Below are positions 9,001 to 17,067 of a stretch of DNA of 64,000 bases, piece by piece (the stretch's first letter is position 1; every line of letters starts with the position of its first letter). A program made the position numbers and the translations under genes. This DNA is from Karalla daura (Eukaryota > Chordata > Actinopteri > Chaetodontiformes > Leiognathidae), in assembly GCA_029224185.1 (NCBI GenBank), contig CM055196.1, forward strand, positions 10,892,509 through 10,956,508, read 5' to 3'. The notes below the pieces were generated by a model. It ran no database searches. It was not told the DNA's origin and saw only the letters and a list, made by a program, of their open reading frames with translations.

Positions 9001-11594
9001 CTGCCATCCTCCAGTTTTGATACGTCTTTGAGGTCATTCTGCGAGAACGCATGCTGAGCGCAGTACTGCTTGTGGCCTAGAAATGAAGCCAGGCTGCTAA
9101 AATTTTGATCACAATGCTTGCACGTCAGAAGCCCGTCTAACTGGTCGAGATTTGCCGTGGCTAATGAGGTTGCCAGCAGCTGGTGTGCAGAGTATGGAGG
9201 CGGAGGCTGGTGATGCTCCACCCCAAAACTGTCCATGTAGCCTTTGTTTCCATCCATGTTGGACTTTGTATGAGTGCTGTTTTGCAGGTAGCTCATCATG
9301 TCGTCTTTGGCTCTGTCTGGTGGATAGGGAAGGTTTCGTGGAGGGTCTGCGTGAAATTGATGAGGGTGAGAGTTCAGGTGATCCGATGGAAGCTGAGTTT
9401 TGGTTTGGCTCTGGTGATAAAATGAGTGCGGGGTCACTGACTTTGACATTTGACTGTCCTCGGAGCTGATGTTAACAGGACTGGTGGATGCTGGGGACAG
9501 GGAAGAGCAGGTGCTACTGGATGCAGGGTTATGAACTGGTGAGGGTAAGGGGGATTCATAAGGTGACACCATCATTAGTCCCATAGGTGAGACCTGCAGC
9601 GGAGGATAGCTGTAGTTTCTTGTTGATGCTGTTTGAATAGACTGGTTGAGTCCGAAATATAATGCCTTACTTTTAGATTCACAAACTTGTGCGTGGCTCA
9701 TTTCTACTTTAAAAGTGGAGACTGTGTTGCCACTGTGCTTCACCGTCTCCTGTCTTTGGTTCGAAAACGCATCACTGCTTCTGCTGTTCGCAAATGAACT
9801 GGGGCTTTTCAGGGAGCTGTGTTTATGTGATTTGCTATCATCCTGCCAGTCAGTGGGGGAAACCATGTAAGCCAATTTTTGACTGCTTATTTGCCTGGAT
9901 AACTCAATTCGATTTTGGTTTGGCATGGCAGTGTTGGGCCGTATCTGCTGCCACGGCATTCTGCTATTTTTAGATGAATTTGGCCTCTGGTCGAGCGTTG
10001 GCTGGTTCTGAAAATGAAACTTGTCATTCATGTCAGAGTACTGAATTGCATTTTGATCCGTTGGTGAATATGTCTTATTAGGCCCCTCCCATGAGTGCGG
10101 TAACCTACTTAAAACCTTATTACTGATGTTTTTATCAAATGGCATTGAGCCTGCGTGGATGGCTGGTGGACTGTTAAATGTTTTGTTGGGAAAGTGCATT
10201 TGGGAGCCTTGTGAGATATTTCTCGCATGGTGTACACTCCCTTGAATGAGTGTTCTTTGGTTGGCAGCTGTGTCTTTGGGGTGACAGTTCCTCTTACTCC
10301 CCAAGGCCGCATCCCTACTGTCTGGCTGTCCAATAATGTCTACGCTCTCAGTCAGGGCACTCTTGCCCTGCTCTGACGGCTGCGAGCTGGAGCCCGAGCT
10401 GTCACTGCTGGCTGAGTCCTCGCTCAGATTCCTTGGACACTGGATGGAAGATGCCCCTGGAATAAACTGCGACTGTGGGGGTTGAGGATAGGAGTTTCTA
10501 TCCTCCAGTTTGTGTTCGTTACTGAACTGAGTGCCGTTCGGAGCGATGTTCTGCCCCTCTCCAGGCGTGAAGGGGAAAGAGCTGTGGGTCACATGAACAG
10601 AACCAAGAGAGGAGTCTGTAAAGTCTTGGGATTGGGGGTTCTGTTCACAGGGGAAAGAGTCAGAGTTTGATTCCTCCAGGAAATTATATCCATATTGATA
10701 TGGAGCAGGCACAAAGGCACTTACTTTATTGGCTTCCGTAAGGGCAGTGGGTTTCTGTGATGAAACCCCGTAGTTAGCACCATTAAATGTCCTTTCCGGA
10801 GACTGCCACTGCTGAAAGTCAGCAAGGATCAGCTGACTGCTGGGCTGCGTATTGCTGCTCTCCATGGAGGCAGGTTGCTGCTGCTGCTGCTGCTGCTGCT
10901 GCAGCAGTGGTGGGTGTGGGTGGGATGACGTCCCGCTCGAGGAGACCAGTGCCTGTGAGGTATAGCTTGCGGAGGTATGGTTAGAGGAGGCCTCTTGGAA
11001 GCAGCGGCTGAAGTTGAGCTCCTCCTGCTGTAGCTCGGCCTCTCTCTCCGGGATACTGGGAACGTGGAATCTGTAGCTGCCCGAGACCGGGCCACGACTG
11101 GTCTCCAACTTCTTGGGCGGTGAAACCTTCTGTTGCGGGTAGGCGATGCCAATGGTGGGGTTGGAGCGTGAATTCGCGATGCTGAGTCTGTACAGCTGCT
11201 GCGGGTTGCCACGCTCTGTCTTTCCTGAGCGTTTCCCCCTCTCTCGGCTGCGGCCCTTCCCGCTTGGGGACTGGGGGCTTCCTTTGCCAGTTGACCAGGT
11301 CCCGTCAGTGGCAAATTTTGATCGGTTCTGCAGTGACCTGAAGTCAATCTTCCCTGCCTGCTGTGGCCGGATGACAGCCTCGCGCTGCTGAGGACAGTCC
11401 CTTTCTTTCTCTAGTTTCTCAGCTTTCGCCCCTCTGCCGCTGGCTCGGGCCTCAGTGCCCGTGCTTGAAAAGTGCTCCGAAGAATCCTTTGTGGTTTTGT
11501 CGCTCTGCTGTTCCAGTGCCGTCCCCTCATCCTGCAGTTTGGACTCAGCAGCCAGCTCTTTGACAGCATGCATGTGCTGAGTCTCTCCTGCCAT
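1..11594 (-). CDS. znf469: Zinc finger protein 469 orthologue, giant single coding exon, C-terminus off window
   Basis: Reading the minus strand from the ATG at 11,594, one frame stays open for 3,864 codons to the window edge; frame was checked near 8,037, 5,097, 2,097 and position 3. Human ZNF469 is about 3,950 residues, so most of the protein is here and the stop lies left of position 1. It is largely low-complexity and probably disordered. Zinc fingers begin at Cys825 (CCHC), Cys2549, 3123, 3151, 3183, 3323, 3351 and 3404, with an extra CxxC at 3388/3391. Basic clusters such as KKRRLL (about 3455) and KKRKDMK (about 3750) suggest nuclear import. The N-terminal block around QQLYRLSIANSRSNPT and the block ending FGEYDYVSDSDDE (about 1186-1198) match what I remember of ZNF469. 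In humans, loss of ZNF469 causes brittle cornea syndrome and the protein is thought to regulate extracellular-matrix genes. The start was chosen for its ACCATGG context and the in-frame stop upstream at 11,730. The family name is from recognition, not a search. Confidence 0.82.
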   Translation of the reverse strand, partial: MAGETQHMHAVKELAAESKLQDEGTALEQQSDKTTKDSSEHFSSTGTEARASGRGAKAEKLEKERDCPQQREAVIRPQQAGKIDFRSLQNRSKFATDGTWSTGKGSPQSPSGKGRSRERGKRSGKTERGNPQQLYRLSIANSRSNPTIGIAYPQQKVSPPKKLETSRGPVSGSYRFHVPSIPEREAELQQEELNFSRCFQEASSNHTSASYTSQALVSSSGTSSHPHPPLLQQQQQQQQQPASMESSNTQPSSQLILADFQQWQSPERTFNGANYGVSSQKPTALTEANKVSAFVPAPYQYGYNFLEESNSDSFPCEQNPQSQDFTDSSLGSVHVTHSSFPFTPGEGQNIAPNGTQFSNEHKLEDRNSYPQPPQSQFIPGASSIQCPRNLSEDSASSDSSGSSSQPSEQGKSALTESVDIIGQPDSRDAALGSKRNCHPKDTAANQRTLIQGSVHHARNISQGSQMHFPNKTFNSPPAIHAGSMPFDKNISNKVLSRLPHSWEGPNKTYSPTDQNAIQYSDMNDKFHFQNQPTLDQRPNSSKNSRMPWQQIRPNTAMPNQNRIELSRQISSQKLAYMVSPTDWQDDSKSHKHSSLKSPSSFANSRSSDAFSNQRQETVKHSGNTVSTFKVEMSHAQVCESKSKALYFGLNQSIQTASTRNYSYPPLQVSPMGLMMVSPYESPLPSPVHNPASSSTCSSLSPASTSPVNISSEDSQMSKSVTPHSFYHQSQTKTQLPSDHLNSHPHQFHADPPRNLPYPPDRAKDDMMSYLQNSTHTKSNMDGNKGYMDSFGVEHHQPPPPYSAHQLLATSLATANLDQLDGLLTCKHCDQNFSSLASFLGHKQYCAQHAFSQNDLKDVSKLEDGRKFHGDASKAVSTVPNVSMSRCPSDLHLSLLGLNKNGELMSDSETKGDSKDDPMKLNLFSGNLPVPLPDLEMEDAKLDSLITEALNGLGYQSDNAEIDSSFIDAFADDDLTTVKATSNKQSLKTKESLVFESKNKQAADDDKAFAQGKYFYDSDVESPETDKQYTESKLEKISLNLEQDEKINIKKEVSHKNSRIASREKTREQDSKVKEARKLCKSEDENTSTQRFLLSSKFSERCGVKSFQDSSALRGSMPAQASTSPTSRSAGRESKRKSTGGGTWSKELIHKIVQQKNKLHKLHVKGTKNLQFSLVMERLTPAVQNPAFGEYDYVSDSDDECEPVKIASQGRLNQSSRCKYTYTKECKWRARSARDQGAWRHESKECFEVKKSEEVSLSPDKHGSHQRLRRRGSRSSTSSELSTSVSVSSDGINSPKSTDRTDSDCEKKADIKRRESPEQKTYERSSLQKSCKESSTLALTFTKSVKKYNTDKANVSDNKDNTEDPKKHQSNAEIADPVSSSLKSKDTNKNSEKSRGSHTKSRGKLMSPRKDTGPVLASERNSLQRTNNLCPKEEPPQCGSPDNKPLPFDSCSPSVGKESDFNIDRNTKGKRRIKLQGTHPEPPDSATLEKQCDNECGAKKPITLVNDLDAHKPATLCTSLIGAICLSPDESPLIEKDAFTHIMPYHLDQEQGLMKSPLSFDTSSMFGDLAGFDSGLYSDVPIQKEGFHSIENTADKKGEFVSSFSSYLEQRDWNLIVSPVLPDEISQYKSNSEKSNEKKPEYNHVPLSLSEKIIDYNANLNSCASEHELEIKRIVNELENQLQTTKMESPPLLDEDVPKQLQMSKFSPLRLSDESGSGDSGLDMRCSVQSIDVPVATLPSEPFTEPWASPFQFELMDHSPHTSATNEAAPLEHFSEKESDAPDLITPATHIEHPQLQHRQESEETHTEKETSVETKEEILEQKRYTENLMKSLEVISDTILKKEPIISKNKEPNVTSLTSQHQEIECQATDAVESEDHSEKEAITRKENILSPPNINERKDDIEFVLNESQSSLSNSADPTVDGNHPISSQPSEPTENNKSEAEGEITVESNFVESAHCLSASTHDPHVVGDPGRSSSVADNVDQLYKNSSDSDKHQAAQCYEEAEAARGITGQSVSCPLSPALPCSRVDIGEKVHGVIPNADERQSTGDRDNPGVCLSHPGEAKVECSASVMEETVEKAEQENHSPAQTYSTSPTIDMAVEIVTTDSPCSPILVETTEVTGHCSSIQKSQSTEGQSDLPMLSLPNGFTDSNPCKVSPLKDSLKHNTGLIFNTARKPEEILNVQDIKEHLPPDFMVSHQSWPCREEVEVSDFLLEHITPPVSPTQKWDKEEATCQPQSQCDNMSLNQASKMKEGNDKETLNSGEQLNTASVMEYTVISPPALDLRGIVCKIPSSETSIPSPLPLTSSITPAEASGDLEKRDPLYDFKLSPLNYTNISDEPPRLNQYDYIPISPASKSEESPVIKHTPTDECRPCNVRNNHALIFSKAFTDTPVAVNSDPAAELNLPDRPLSHQQSMDFPCFSLGLSPENKSKDCTAEGVKADADVCRDPVGLAEDLHIHADVLRKVESDNVDSHVVPTEDSALIRKKISDGPPTPKPLIICETEQMPLPQDPSEKQPSADIGQCSTTQQVHKDGSLKKTQSNAQQGKVLCEICLMCFRTVPGLKRHKAMKHLVRAEKHIGPQSTASSHQGTVLIYEASEKEHKDDSQSSYPARKDGLPETSSTFISKAAETDTVLEEMASETSAVAMNEMGRQNPLLPTKAKRSNKARKNKNSEVSIKTDPFSDELLNILKTDILQAITPEFKSSALQEQSKSPEDLVKTVPGTENFPHHVTSKSGFDKTPQSPTKEINVRDETVELNQTTDMEGMRCTSVTEIVNGDVCADNDVEGAISVHKDIIRECDEPLKTLCTVEEMYDHQKGPEDSLAQEILRKVAAEIKCEKNTGPSDEVHPASCLNSSTLSPPGLSPELKALLDDDTTFSQLFPRDEEAKRKKCPRVYTKRNKRQKLSADSDVTQDYHATETFVQNKDQYMENQGEQTLTDNQTNHCEYETISLDDAIMLNMCHNSALKADAKPLTDVKQSDQRDVSELTNSNLNPLEGIIDKSVTERGDFNSFDATMTSDPSGCKAEGAPALCPLPLSTGPYNAEPCATENIQNFHSIDIQNINTTFQLPEIQFFDSSKDISVAPPIAAVDVENTDDEKSKKVTERRGRKRQDGRMKVKDKQYKCKACFTWFLTLGELNFHKLSHNPSPPPTCYMCVQRKFSSREQLRDHLREKHAKNKTGIWTCGMCLKEISDVWMYNEHLREHATQFARRGQTQGSMLGIPGCFMQETAVKNFITSIMQHRPSKTARESSKATKEEEKAAATESAVAEGKTSEGAEPKVHRAKSSSGAGAKQSSLTPVEVLHKTETPRSVEMHPNCKDPSRDCHHCGKQFPKPFKLQRHLVVHNLEKIFLCHKCPVSYQEAQELKGHLKSAHEEVDELDSKHTTLYTCELCADVMHVIKKSFICSTCNYTFSKKEQFDRHMEKHLSGGNKIFKFRGVLRPVRASASKEDECDSPASKKRRLLSDSLQENSPDSGIASVSSLHLNQNSETQPSKPSVSTADDSTQTSATEYHADTSSADVKTEDLAEDYSELLVELEKCIHTGSSESPTPKKEELDPAASPSFDKESTGKSVPEPCDVKEENESVCIRAETTSWSAPKESSCTEEEVIKVKEASVVAAVAEGEEKDKSLPLGEDSFVSSGETLTGSKLPESAKHELVTDVTDQQRDDEQWHHTSKSSNSDSKQPSPSHSTEPESSSPMKDKVAPVKTADSTRNSTTASSTKAAEPTPVLHSKVPLNASASSEEKESVRPQKKRKDMKSPHSLQRVSSPATQENFGVEGRAKKKFRPSKCSNPSLQRKSDGPNDYPVLSSVRDDVVSNKIVSKCRTSNAGLQPKRALLDSCAQKRTEVVTPLNGDFKAKKGPLGRP
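1323..2228 (-). other. C-terminal zinc-finger cluster of Znf469
   Basis: Six C2H2 fingers can be read: Cys3123/3126-His3139/3143, Cys3151/3154-His3168/3173 (13-residue loop), Cys3183/3186-His3199/3203, Cys3323/3326-His3339/3343 (most canonical), Cys3351/3354-His3367/3372 and Cys3404/3407-His3420/3424. An additional CxxC sits at 3388/3391 without an obvious His pair. An arginine-rich stretch (RRGRKRQ) precedes the cluster. A 120-residue Lys/Ala/Ser-rich gap splits it into two groups of three. Linkers are not the TGEKP type, so DNA recognition by a tandem array cannot be assumed. Confidence 0.8.
3885..3950 (-). other. Isolated C2H2 zinc finger of Znf469
   Basis: Cys2549-X2-Cys2552-X12-His2565-X4-His2570, with the hydrophobic positions of a classical finger (F at 2555, L at 2562). 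It is separated from the C-terminal cluster by over 550 residues of low-complexity sequence. Confidence 0.8.
9056..9122 (-). other. Isolated CCHC-type zinc finger of Znf469
   Basis: Cys825-X2-Cys828-X12-His841-X3-Cys845 lies in the segment CKHCDQNFSSLASFLGHKQYC. The last ligand is Cys instead of His. It stands alone, about 1,700 residues before the next finger. Confidence 0.75.
10875..10901 (-). repeat. In-frame CAG/CAA repeat encoding polyglutamine in znf469
   Basis: On the coding strand there are eight CAG codons and one CAA, giving nine glutamines at residues 232-240. Two leucine CTG codons precede and a proline follows. Such runs often vary in length between individuals. Only this allele is visible. 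Confidence 0.9.
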
Positions 11595-11635
11595 GGTGCA
11601 CAACGCGTGCTGCGAAAGCCTGGTCCTCAGAAGTG

Positions 11636-11656
11636 TTATCTGGGAGGCAGGGGCAT
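11636..11656 (-). other. Upstream ORF 3 (MPLPPR)
   Basis: This six-codon ORF has A at -3 and ends at TAA 11,638-11,636, 42 nt before the main ATG. It is the last upstream ORF before the strong ACCATGG start. Confidence 0.4.
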
Positions 11657-11676
11657 CGTCTTCTGGGCAGTATGAA

Positions 11677-11733
11677 TCAGTAAGCGTCCAGTGGCAGGAA
11701 CTGCAGGGACAGGGCTGCTTGCTGTGGGCTCAT
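11677..11733 (-). other. Upstream ORF 2 (18 codons)
   Basis: The ORF encodes MSPQQAALSLQFLPLDAY and ends at TGA 11,679-11,677. Its ATG overlaps the stop of upstream ORF 1 (ATGA), an arrangement that permits termination-reinitiation. A is at -3. It ends 83 nt before the main ATG. Confidence 0.4.
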
Positions 11734-11747
11734 CTTTTCACTTTCAT
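11730..11747 (-). other. Upstream ORF 1 (MKVKR)
   Basis: This five-codon ORF starts at ATG 11,747 (G at -3) and ends at TGA 11,732-11,730. It is in the same frame as the main coding sequence. Its stop overlaps the start of upstream ORF 2 as ATGA. A regulatory role is inference. Confidence 0.4.
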
Positions 11748-11783
11748 GGCGAACTGCTGATCTGGCACCAAAGCAAAGCAGAC

Positions 11784-11806
11784 CTGGGGAGAAAAGAGAA
11801 CAGAGA
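11784..11806 (-). other. 3' splice site (acceptor) of the znf469 giant exon
   Basis: On the minus strand a pyrimidine-rich run (CTGTTCTCTTTTCTCCCC) leads directly into AG at 11,785-11,784, and the next base, 11,783, would start the exon. The tract is nearly pure C/T, the AG is the first after it, and it lies 189 nt before a coding start, so it fits a real acceptor. It implies at least one upstream non-coding exon. Confidence 0.65.
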
Positions 11807-14800
11807 GCATCAGACGATAGGCTCTGGTGAAAGTGATAAGATTGTGTGTTTTAGAAATAAAAAAAATGACAAAATGCAAGCAATGCATTAAACAGTATTC
11901 CTAAAACAAACATTCATATTTTAAATGGTCAAAAATATGATTTTATGGAGTTTTGTTATTGATTCAATTCAGGTATTAGTAAGGGAAACAGAACTGTGAG
12001 AAATGTATACATGAAAACGAGTTATTCATGACTATGTTCAGATGATCATTTTTGATATGAGCAATTAAAACAATTTGATGTTTGAGGTAAGGCACATTTA
12101 CAATGTCCCTAGTTTCTGCCAGCAGAGAGCACTGTTGCAGCATTTCACTGTGGCGCTGCACAAAGAGCCAGTGTAATCAATAGGAAATTTCAAAACACTG
12201 CCAAACTCCACAAGTTGGAGATACTACTAACTCTTAAATCCTTTATTCCTGAAAACAATAAAGAGAGATCTCAAATAAGTAAGTACAGTGCCATCAGACC
12301 GTTGGATTCTGCTTTGTAGCAGTGGATTGAAGGCCATATCACAGTGAAAACCCTGCACATAACCAAACACACAAAGAAACCAACTTGGTCTTGAAGTGAT
12401 GCAGCTCACTACAGCACTGAGGATACGAAAAAAAAATAGAGAGCATGCATCCAAAAAGCACAGTCAGCCAGTAAATGAATCACAGACTCCTTAAGCGCGA
12501 GGACACAATGCCACAGTGTTCTTTTTGCTACAGAGCGCTGCAGGTTTAGATCATGGAGGAATATCAGGGATTAGTCAGTCAGCCATTAGACAGTGAGAAC
12601 TGTGGGCATGCTGACGTTTGTTGCCTTTCCTCAGGCATCCCAGACACAGCTTCTCAGGTCCCAGTTTACTTTGGCCCAGTGCTGCTTCAGCCTCTTTTGA
12701 GGTCAGACCAGAAGAAATTTTGGAGTTCACATCAAAATGTAATTTCTAGACCTGGTAACCAAACTTCCATCCCACCTTCTTGTGCACTTCTTCTTGTCTT
12801 GTCTGCTATAACCACTGCTGCCAGGGTTGGGGGGTGGGAGAGGGGTTAGAGAGAAAATCTTCTAGCCACAGGATTTGGGTTCAAGCCTCTATTTTAGCTA
12901 CTATTTTCACTGTGGAAGTATACTTCAGCAGAAACTATCCCTTGCAGCTCCCACTACAGTAAAGCAGTGTGAATGTAGCATGCACAGGCTTTGTTTTGGG
13001 CCTCTCCATCAAGTGTTGACTGACTGACCCGGCAGATTGTCAAACACATTCTAGAGTTGGATAAATTGCTGCTGTGCATCATACATATTCAACACTGGGC
13101 AAGCAGCCATGAATGTCCGCATTTACCTTCACAGTGAGGTGGAGTGTTTATTCTGACATCTTAAATTAGCGTCTGATGTAAATAATACATGTATTCCATG
13201 TCCTGTAGCCCTGATAAAGAAGCAAATGTGTCTGAGTATAATGTATACAGGTAAATACATCCACAAGGGTCCATCATCATCAATCTTTCAAGAGACTTTG
13301 CTATGCCCTCTCAGGGTCATTTTCAGATCAGCATCAGATGTTTCCTGCCTGAATGCTTCTCTACTAGCCCAGGGGCTTAGCCTTTATCAGCTGCTTGTCG
13401 TAATGCATTGATTTAATCAGGACTCTACAACCAAATACATATTCCCCTTCTCTCTCTGTTACTTAAGCACCCAGCGGTAAGGAAGCAAAGCAGCGCTGCA
13501 GAACTGTTTCTCTCTGCAGGAAAGACTGTGACAGGACCCAAACCAAACAATGCATGTGATGGTTTTATGAAACATCCACATTTATGTGAATGCCCCGAAT
13601 GTGAAATATAGCTCTATTTAAAAAAGACAGCAATATCTTTTGAGTTATGACTACACTGAAGGATTCAAAAAAGTGACCCTTTTTTTTCCTCACAAACCTA
13701 GATTTCTTTTGCAGATCTGATCATCGTAGTATTGAGGTTATGAGTAGATTGCTTGACTAAACCTTGATGCCTAATATGATGATGACAGCTTACACACAAA
13801 TTAATTCTGGAAGAATTAATTTCACTTGGCTTAGCCTTACGAAAAGACATGCCTTGTAGCCTCAATAACAGTATGATACTGGAGCCTGCATGGTGTTGGA
13901 GCCACTTCACTGTACATAAGGTTGAGTGGCTTAGTGAGTGAACTTTAGGGGCCCGAGCTACACACATGTGCTCCCGTAGGGCAGATTTATTCAGCATATA
14001 AAATCAAGACCCTCTTGCAGGCAGAGAGAGGAGAGGGGCTGGAGGAAATGTGGAAATCAGATAAAAACGCTTGGCCCATGGCACTGAATCTTGAGGGCCA
14101 TGTTTATGTCCGCAGACCAGCATCCAGTGTATGGAGATACAGTACCACCTGACAAGTGGATTAGTGAGACGTGACCGTCCACGTTTACCCGGGAGGATCA
14201 TTCTCTGCCATGTGTTTCCTGGTCTCATCCTCTGGTAAACCTCCCAGAGGTATTTAGCAGGTTGGGAGGGAGGCCCAAGGCTGAGACCTGGCTGAGTTTA
14301 GGCTGGTTGTGAAAAATCACATCCCCTCTACAGCTCCACAGAATCTGAAAGCCGGAGTGTCTGCATCTACCTCTGCCACCAGTTAGGGAAACTGGTGTGA
14401 ATGGACCTGCCAGCATCTCCACCAGGAAGCGCTTGATCCAGCTCCGCAGAGTCAACACTCACAATCATACATCATAGTCCCAATTGTATTTGCCCAGACC
14501 GGCTGGTGAGGTTTGGGGCTGAGGATGAATGGCTGCAGCAACAAAAAGAGCAGTATGAGGATCACAGGGGCCTTACAGAAGTAGCACCAACGCCTGAGCT
14601 GTCAGGTCACAAAGAGTATGGGGTCATTTATGTCCCAACAAACGCCGAGTCCACTTCCCCTGCAGCCCTGTGCAGCTCAGTAACTATTCTCATGCACCAA
14701 GCCGGAATTACTCCATGCACACACACTTTTACACATATCAATCTGCCAATTTGGTGGCGTCTTTGGTGCAGCCTACTCAGTTTAATCTCGAAAAGTATAA

Positions 14801-14940
14801 ATTGCTCTTGGACAGCGTATAAAGACAGTGTGGCGGTGACAGAATTGCAAGCTGGGCACGAGTTGATATCAAATCCTGTGCGACTGGTCTAAAATTTGTA
14901 CCATAAAAGTGTGTTTTAGTGGAGTTTTACAAGTCAATTA
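11786..14940. other. Non-coding stretch just upstream of the giant exon, probably intron
   Basis: AT-rich, unique-looking sequence with short homopolymers. No ORF here has protein-like composition on either strand. If the acceptor at 11,784 is used, this is the 3' end of an intron. No repeat family or RNA gene is recognised. Confidence 0.5.
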
Positions 14941-14958
14941 AGGCTGCGTGTGCATGTG

Positions 14959-14960
<2 letters not shown>

Positions 14961-14990
<30 letters not shown>
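14961..14990 (+). repeat. (TG)15 microsatellite
   Basis: Fifteen uninterrupted TG units, flanked by looser TG-rich sequence to about 15,000. Confidence 0.95.
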
Positions 14991-14992
<2 letters not shown>

Positions 14993-15969
14993 TGCGTGTG
15001 TGTTCTCCTGTCAAATCACCAAGTTTTCAAGCAGCGGCGCCCCATATGGCTTCACCACAACACCACCCTGATGCCTAAGACTGCTGACTGCTGAGGAACT
15101 GGTGTGTTTGTGGTGTAGGTGCACGTGTGTTTTTGTATGTGTGCAAGTACATAACTGGGTTAGGACAGCAGTTTTTTTTATTCATTACTCACACAAGGGA
15201 ATGTATTGGTTTCTCACAGTTAAGGGAGTGGGTAAAAGGTGCTTGAGTGAAAACTCAATTTCCTGAAAGTCTTTTTCCTGTCATTTTGGTGCAGGATGTA
15301 TGTGGTGTTGGCCTGAGTGAAAATATGCTGGTAGCGCTGTGTTAGTCTCTGTCGACTCATCACATCACTGCCTTAAGCTGGTAATTGCTTTAGTGATTCC
15401 TTTTTTTTTACTCCAACAGGCTAAAGCCCCAAATGAGCCCCATATCTTTCCAAGTCAGTTAGTTTAAAGGACGACCGGCTCGGCGTCTATGTCAATGTGT
15501 GTTCTGTAACAGGAGAGCACCCAAAGGTGGCTCAGAGAAATGGTAAAAGCAGACCATAACTACTGTGATAGGCGATCTTAACAGTGCAGCAATTTACCAT
15601 TTATGTAAGACACCACACAAAACAGACACAGAAGACAACGACTCTCCGGAGACGCAAAGCGCAGCAGCAGGCCGAGCAATCTGCTTCCACAAACAATAGC
15701 TCCCTTTATAATAATGTAAATCAATAACTGCCATTAGCAGGAATTTCCAAACTTCTTCAGCTTTTCCAGATGCTTGCTCACTGAAATATCATCACGCGGT
15801 CGTCTCGAAGACCACTGAGAGGGAGAGAGAGAAGCCAGATGCAGATGAAGGGTAATGAGATCAGAGGTGATGGGGAGGGAGGAGGAGGAGGAATAACCTT
15901 GACAACAGTGGTATGGGAAGCCGTTCAAGAGAGATTAAATTATACCGAGGGATGAGTGTAGGAAGGGGG

Positions 15970-16170
15970 TGGATACTCGGCGTCCTGCGTAGCGCAGTAG
16001 GCTGTGGAGTCGCGAGGACGCAGTGGGGGGAGGATCAGGTGTCAGAGTAAAAAGCTGTCTGACTGCTCTCCTCACACCTCTCCCACCGTCCGGCGAGGAA
16101 ATAGCACAGTGCGAGCGGTTGGCTCGGGCCCACGGCGGAGCACGCCGCCAAAATCTCGGTCAGCGTGCCT
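15970..16170. promoter_or_regulatory. CpG-rich patch, possible alternative promoter
   Basis: About 200 bp with many CpG dinucleotides (for example GGCGTCCTGCGTAGCGC and CACGGCGGAGCACGCCGCC) inside otherwise CpG-poor DNA, 4.2 kb upstream of the giant exon. No TATA box or convincing splice donor was found beside it. Promoter activity is inference from composition only. Confidence 0.3.
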
Positions 16171-17054
16171 GCCCTCTCCCCCTGTATTTTTGGAAACAGC
16201 CATTATGCAAGCAATTTGCCTTTAAGATGTGCGCGTACGTCGATTCATATGGCAGACAAGGAGGGGAGACGTGTCCAGCACGCTTTCGCAAACTACATCC
16301 CCATGACAGCTGTAAATACAAAGAGCCTGGATGTGGAATAGTCTGCAGTGGTCTGTCTGAGTTTACATGCTTAACTCAATTTCTCAACATATGAATTACA
16401 GAGACTCATTGATGACTCATCTGTCCTCCCCTCCCCTGGTGATGTTTCAGCTGAGGACTTCTAACTATGCGAGAGACGCAGGAGAAACCATCGTCCACGC
16501 ACTTCAAATGAAACACAGAGAGACTGCAGCACTGAAGGAGGCTTGTTATGCTCACGGCTCCCTACCTCCACCACCCCAACCCCACCCTTTACCCAGTGTG
16601 GTTAGCTGCGCAGTGGGGAAGATGGAGGGAGCAAATGTGCGTGCGTGTCTCAGTGTGCATTAATGCGTGTGTGTGTGTGAGGAGTTTTGGTGTGTAATTC
16701 AAGAGGCTTTCCTTACCCCCTCCCAAGTTTTTCCTCTTTCTCAGACGGGTTTTTTTTTCATTTATTTATTTTTTTTCTAACCACTGGATTCTGGACTAAG
16801 TCTGTTTCCATATTGAAAACCACAGCATTCCACAAACATGATGGAATCTTTGTTAGAGAGTTTTCAAAAGGTTACTTTTTTCCTCTTTTTTGACACAATT
16901 TCCCTCATTTCTGCATGTCAGTGGAAGATTACTTGTGTGGCCGTACAAAAAGAAAAAAGAGCAACTAACGTGTGTGACAGACTTTAAAACATGACCGAGT
17001 AGAACAGGATATTAGGCAAGCGAGACAAAATTTCCTGACTCCCGCATATAGCTG

Positions 17055-17067
17055 AGATAACCTTATC
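17055..17067. promoter_or_regulatory. Palindromic pair of GATA motifs
   Basis: AGATAACCTTATC holds one GATA site on each strand, tail to tail, within 13 bp. It lies in repeat-free AT-rich sequence. Function is inferred from the motif only. Confidence 0.3.

Larger units (their letters stand above)
11595..11783 (-). other. znf469: znf469 5' leader within the giant exon
   Basis: This 189-nt stretch lies between the predicted 3' splice site and the main ATG. The main frame is closed upstream by a TGA at 11,732-11,730, so the coding sequence cannot simply extend further 5' on this exon. Between that stop and the ATG the frame is open for 45 codons without an ATG, so a non-AUG N-terminal extension is possible but unsupported. 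Three short upstream ORFs occupy much of the leader. Confidence 0.65.

Noticed and set aside
122..11675. Many plus-strand and off-frame ORFs of 60-335 codons across the first 11.7 kb
   Set aside because: They are shadows of the minus-strand znf469 frame and have no independent domain or composition signal.
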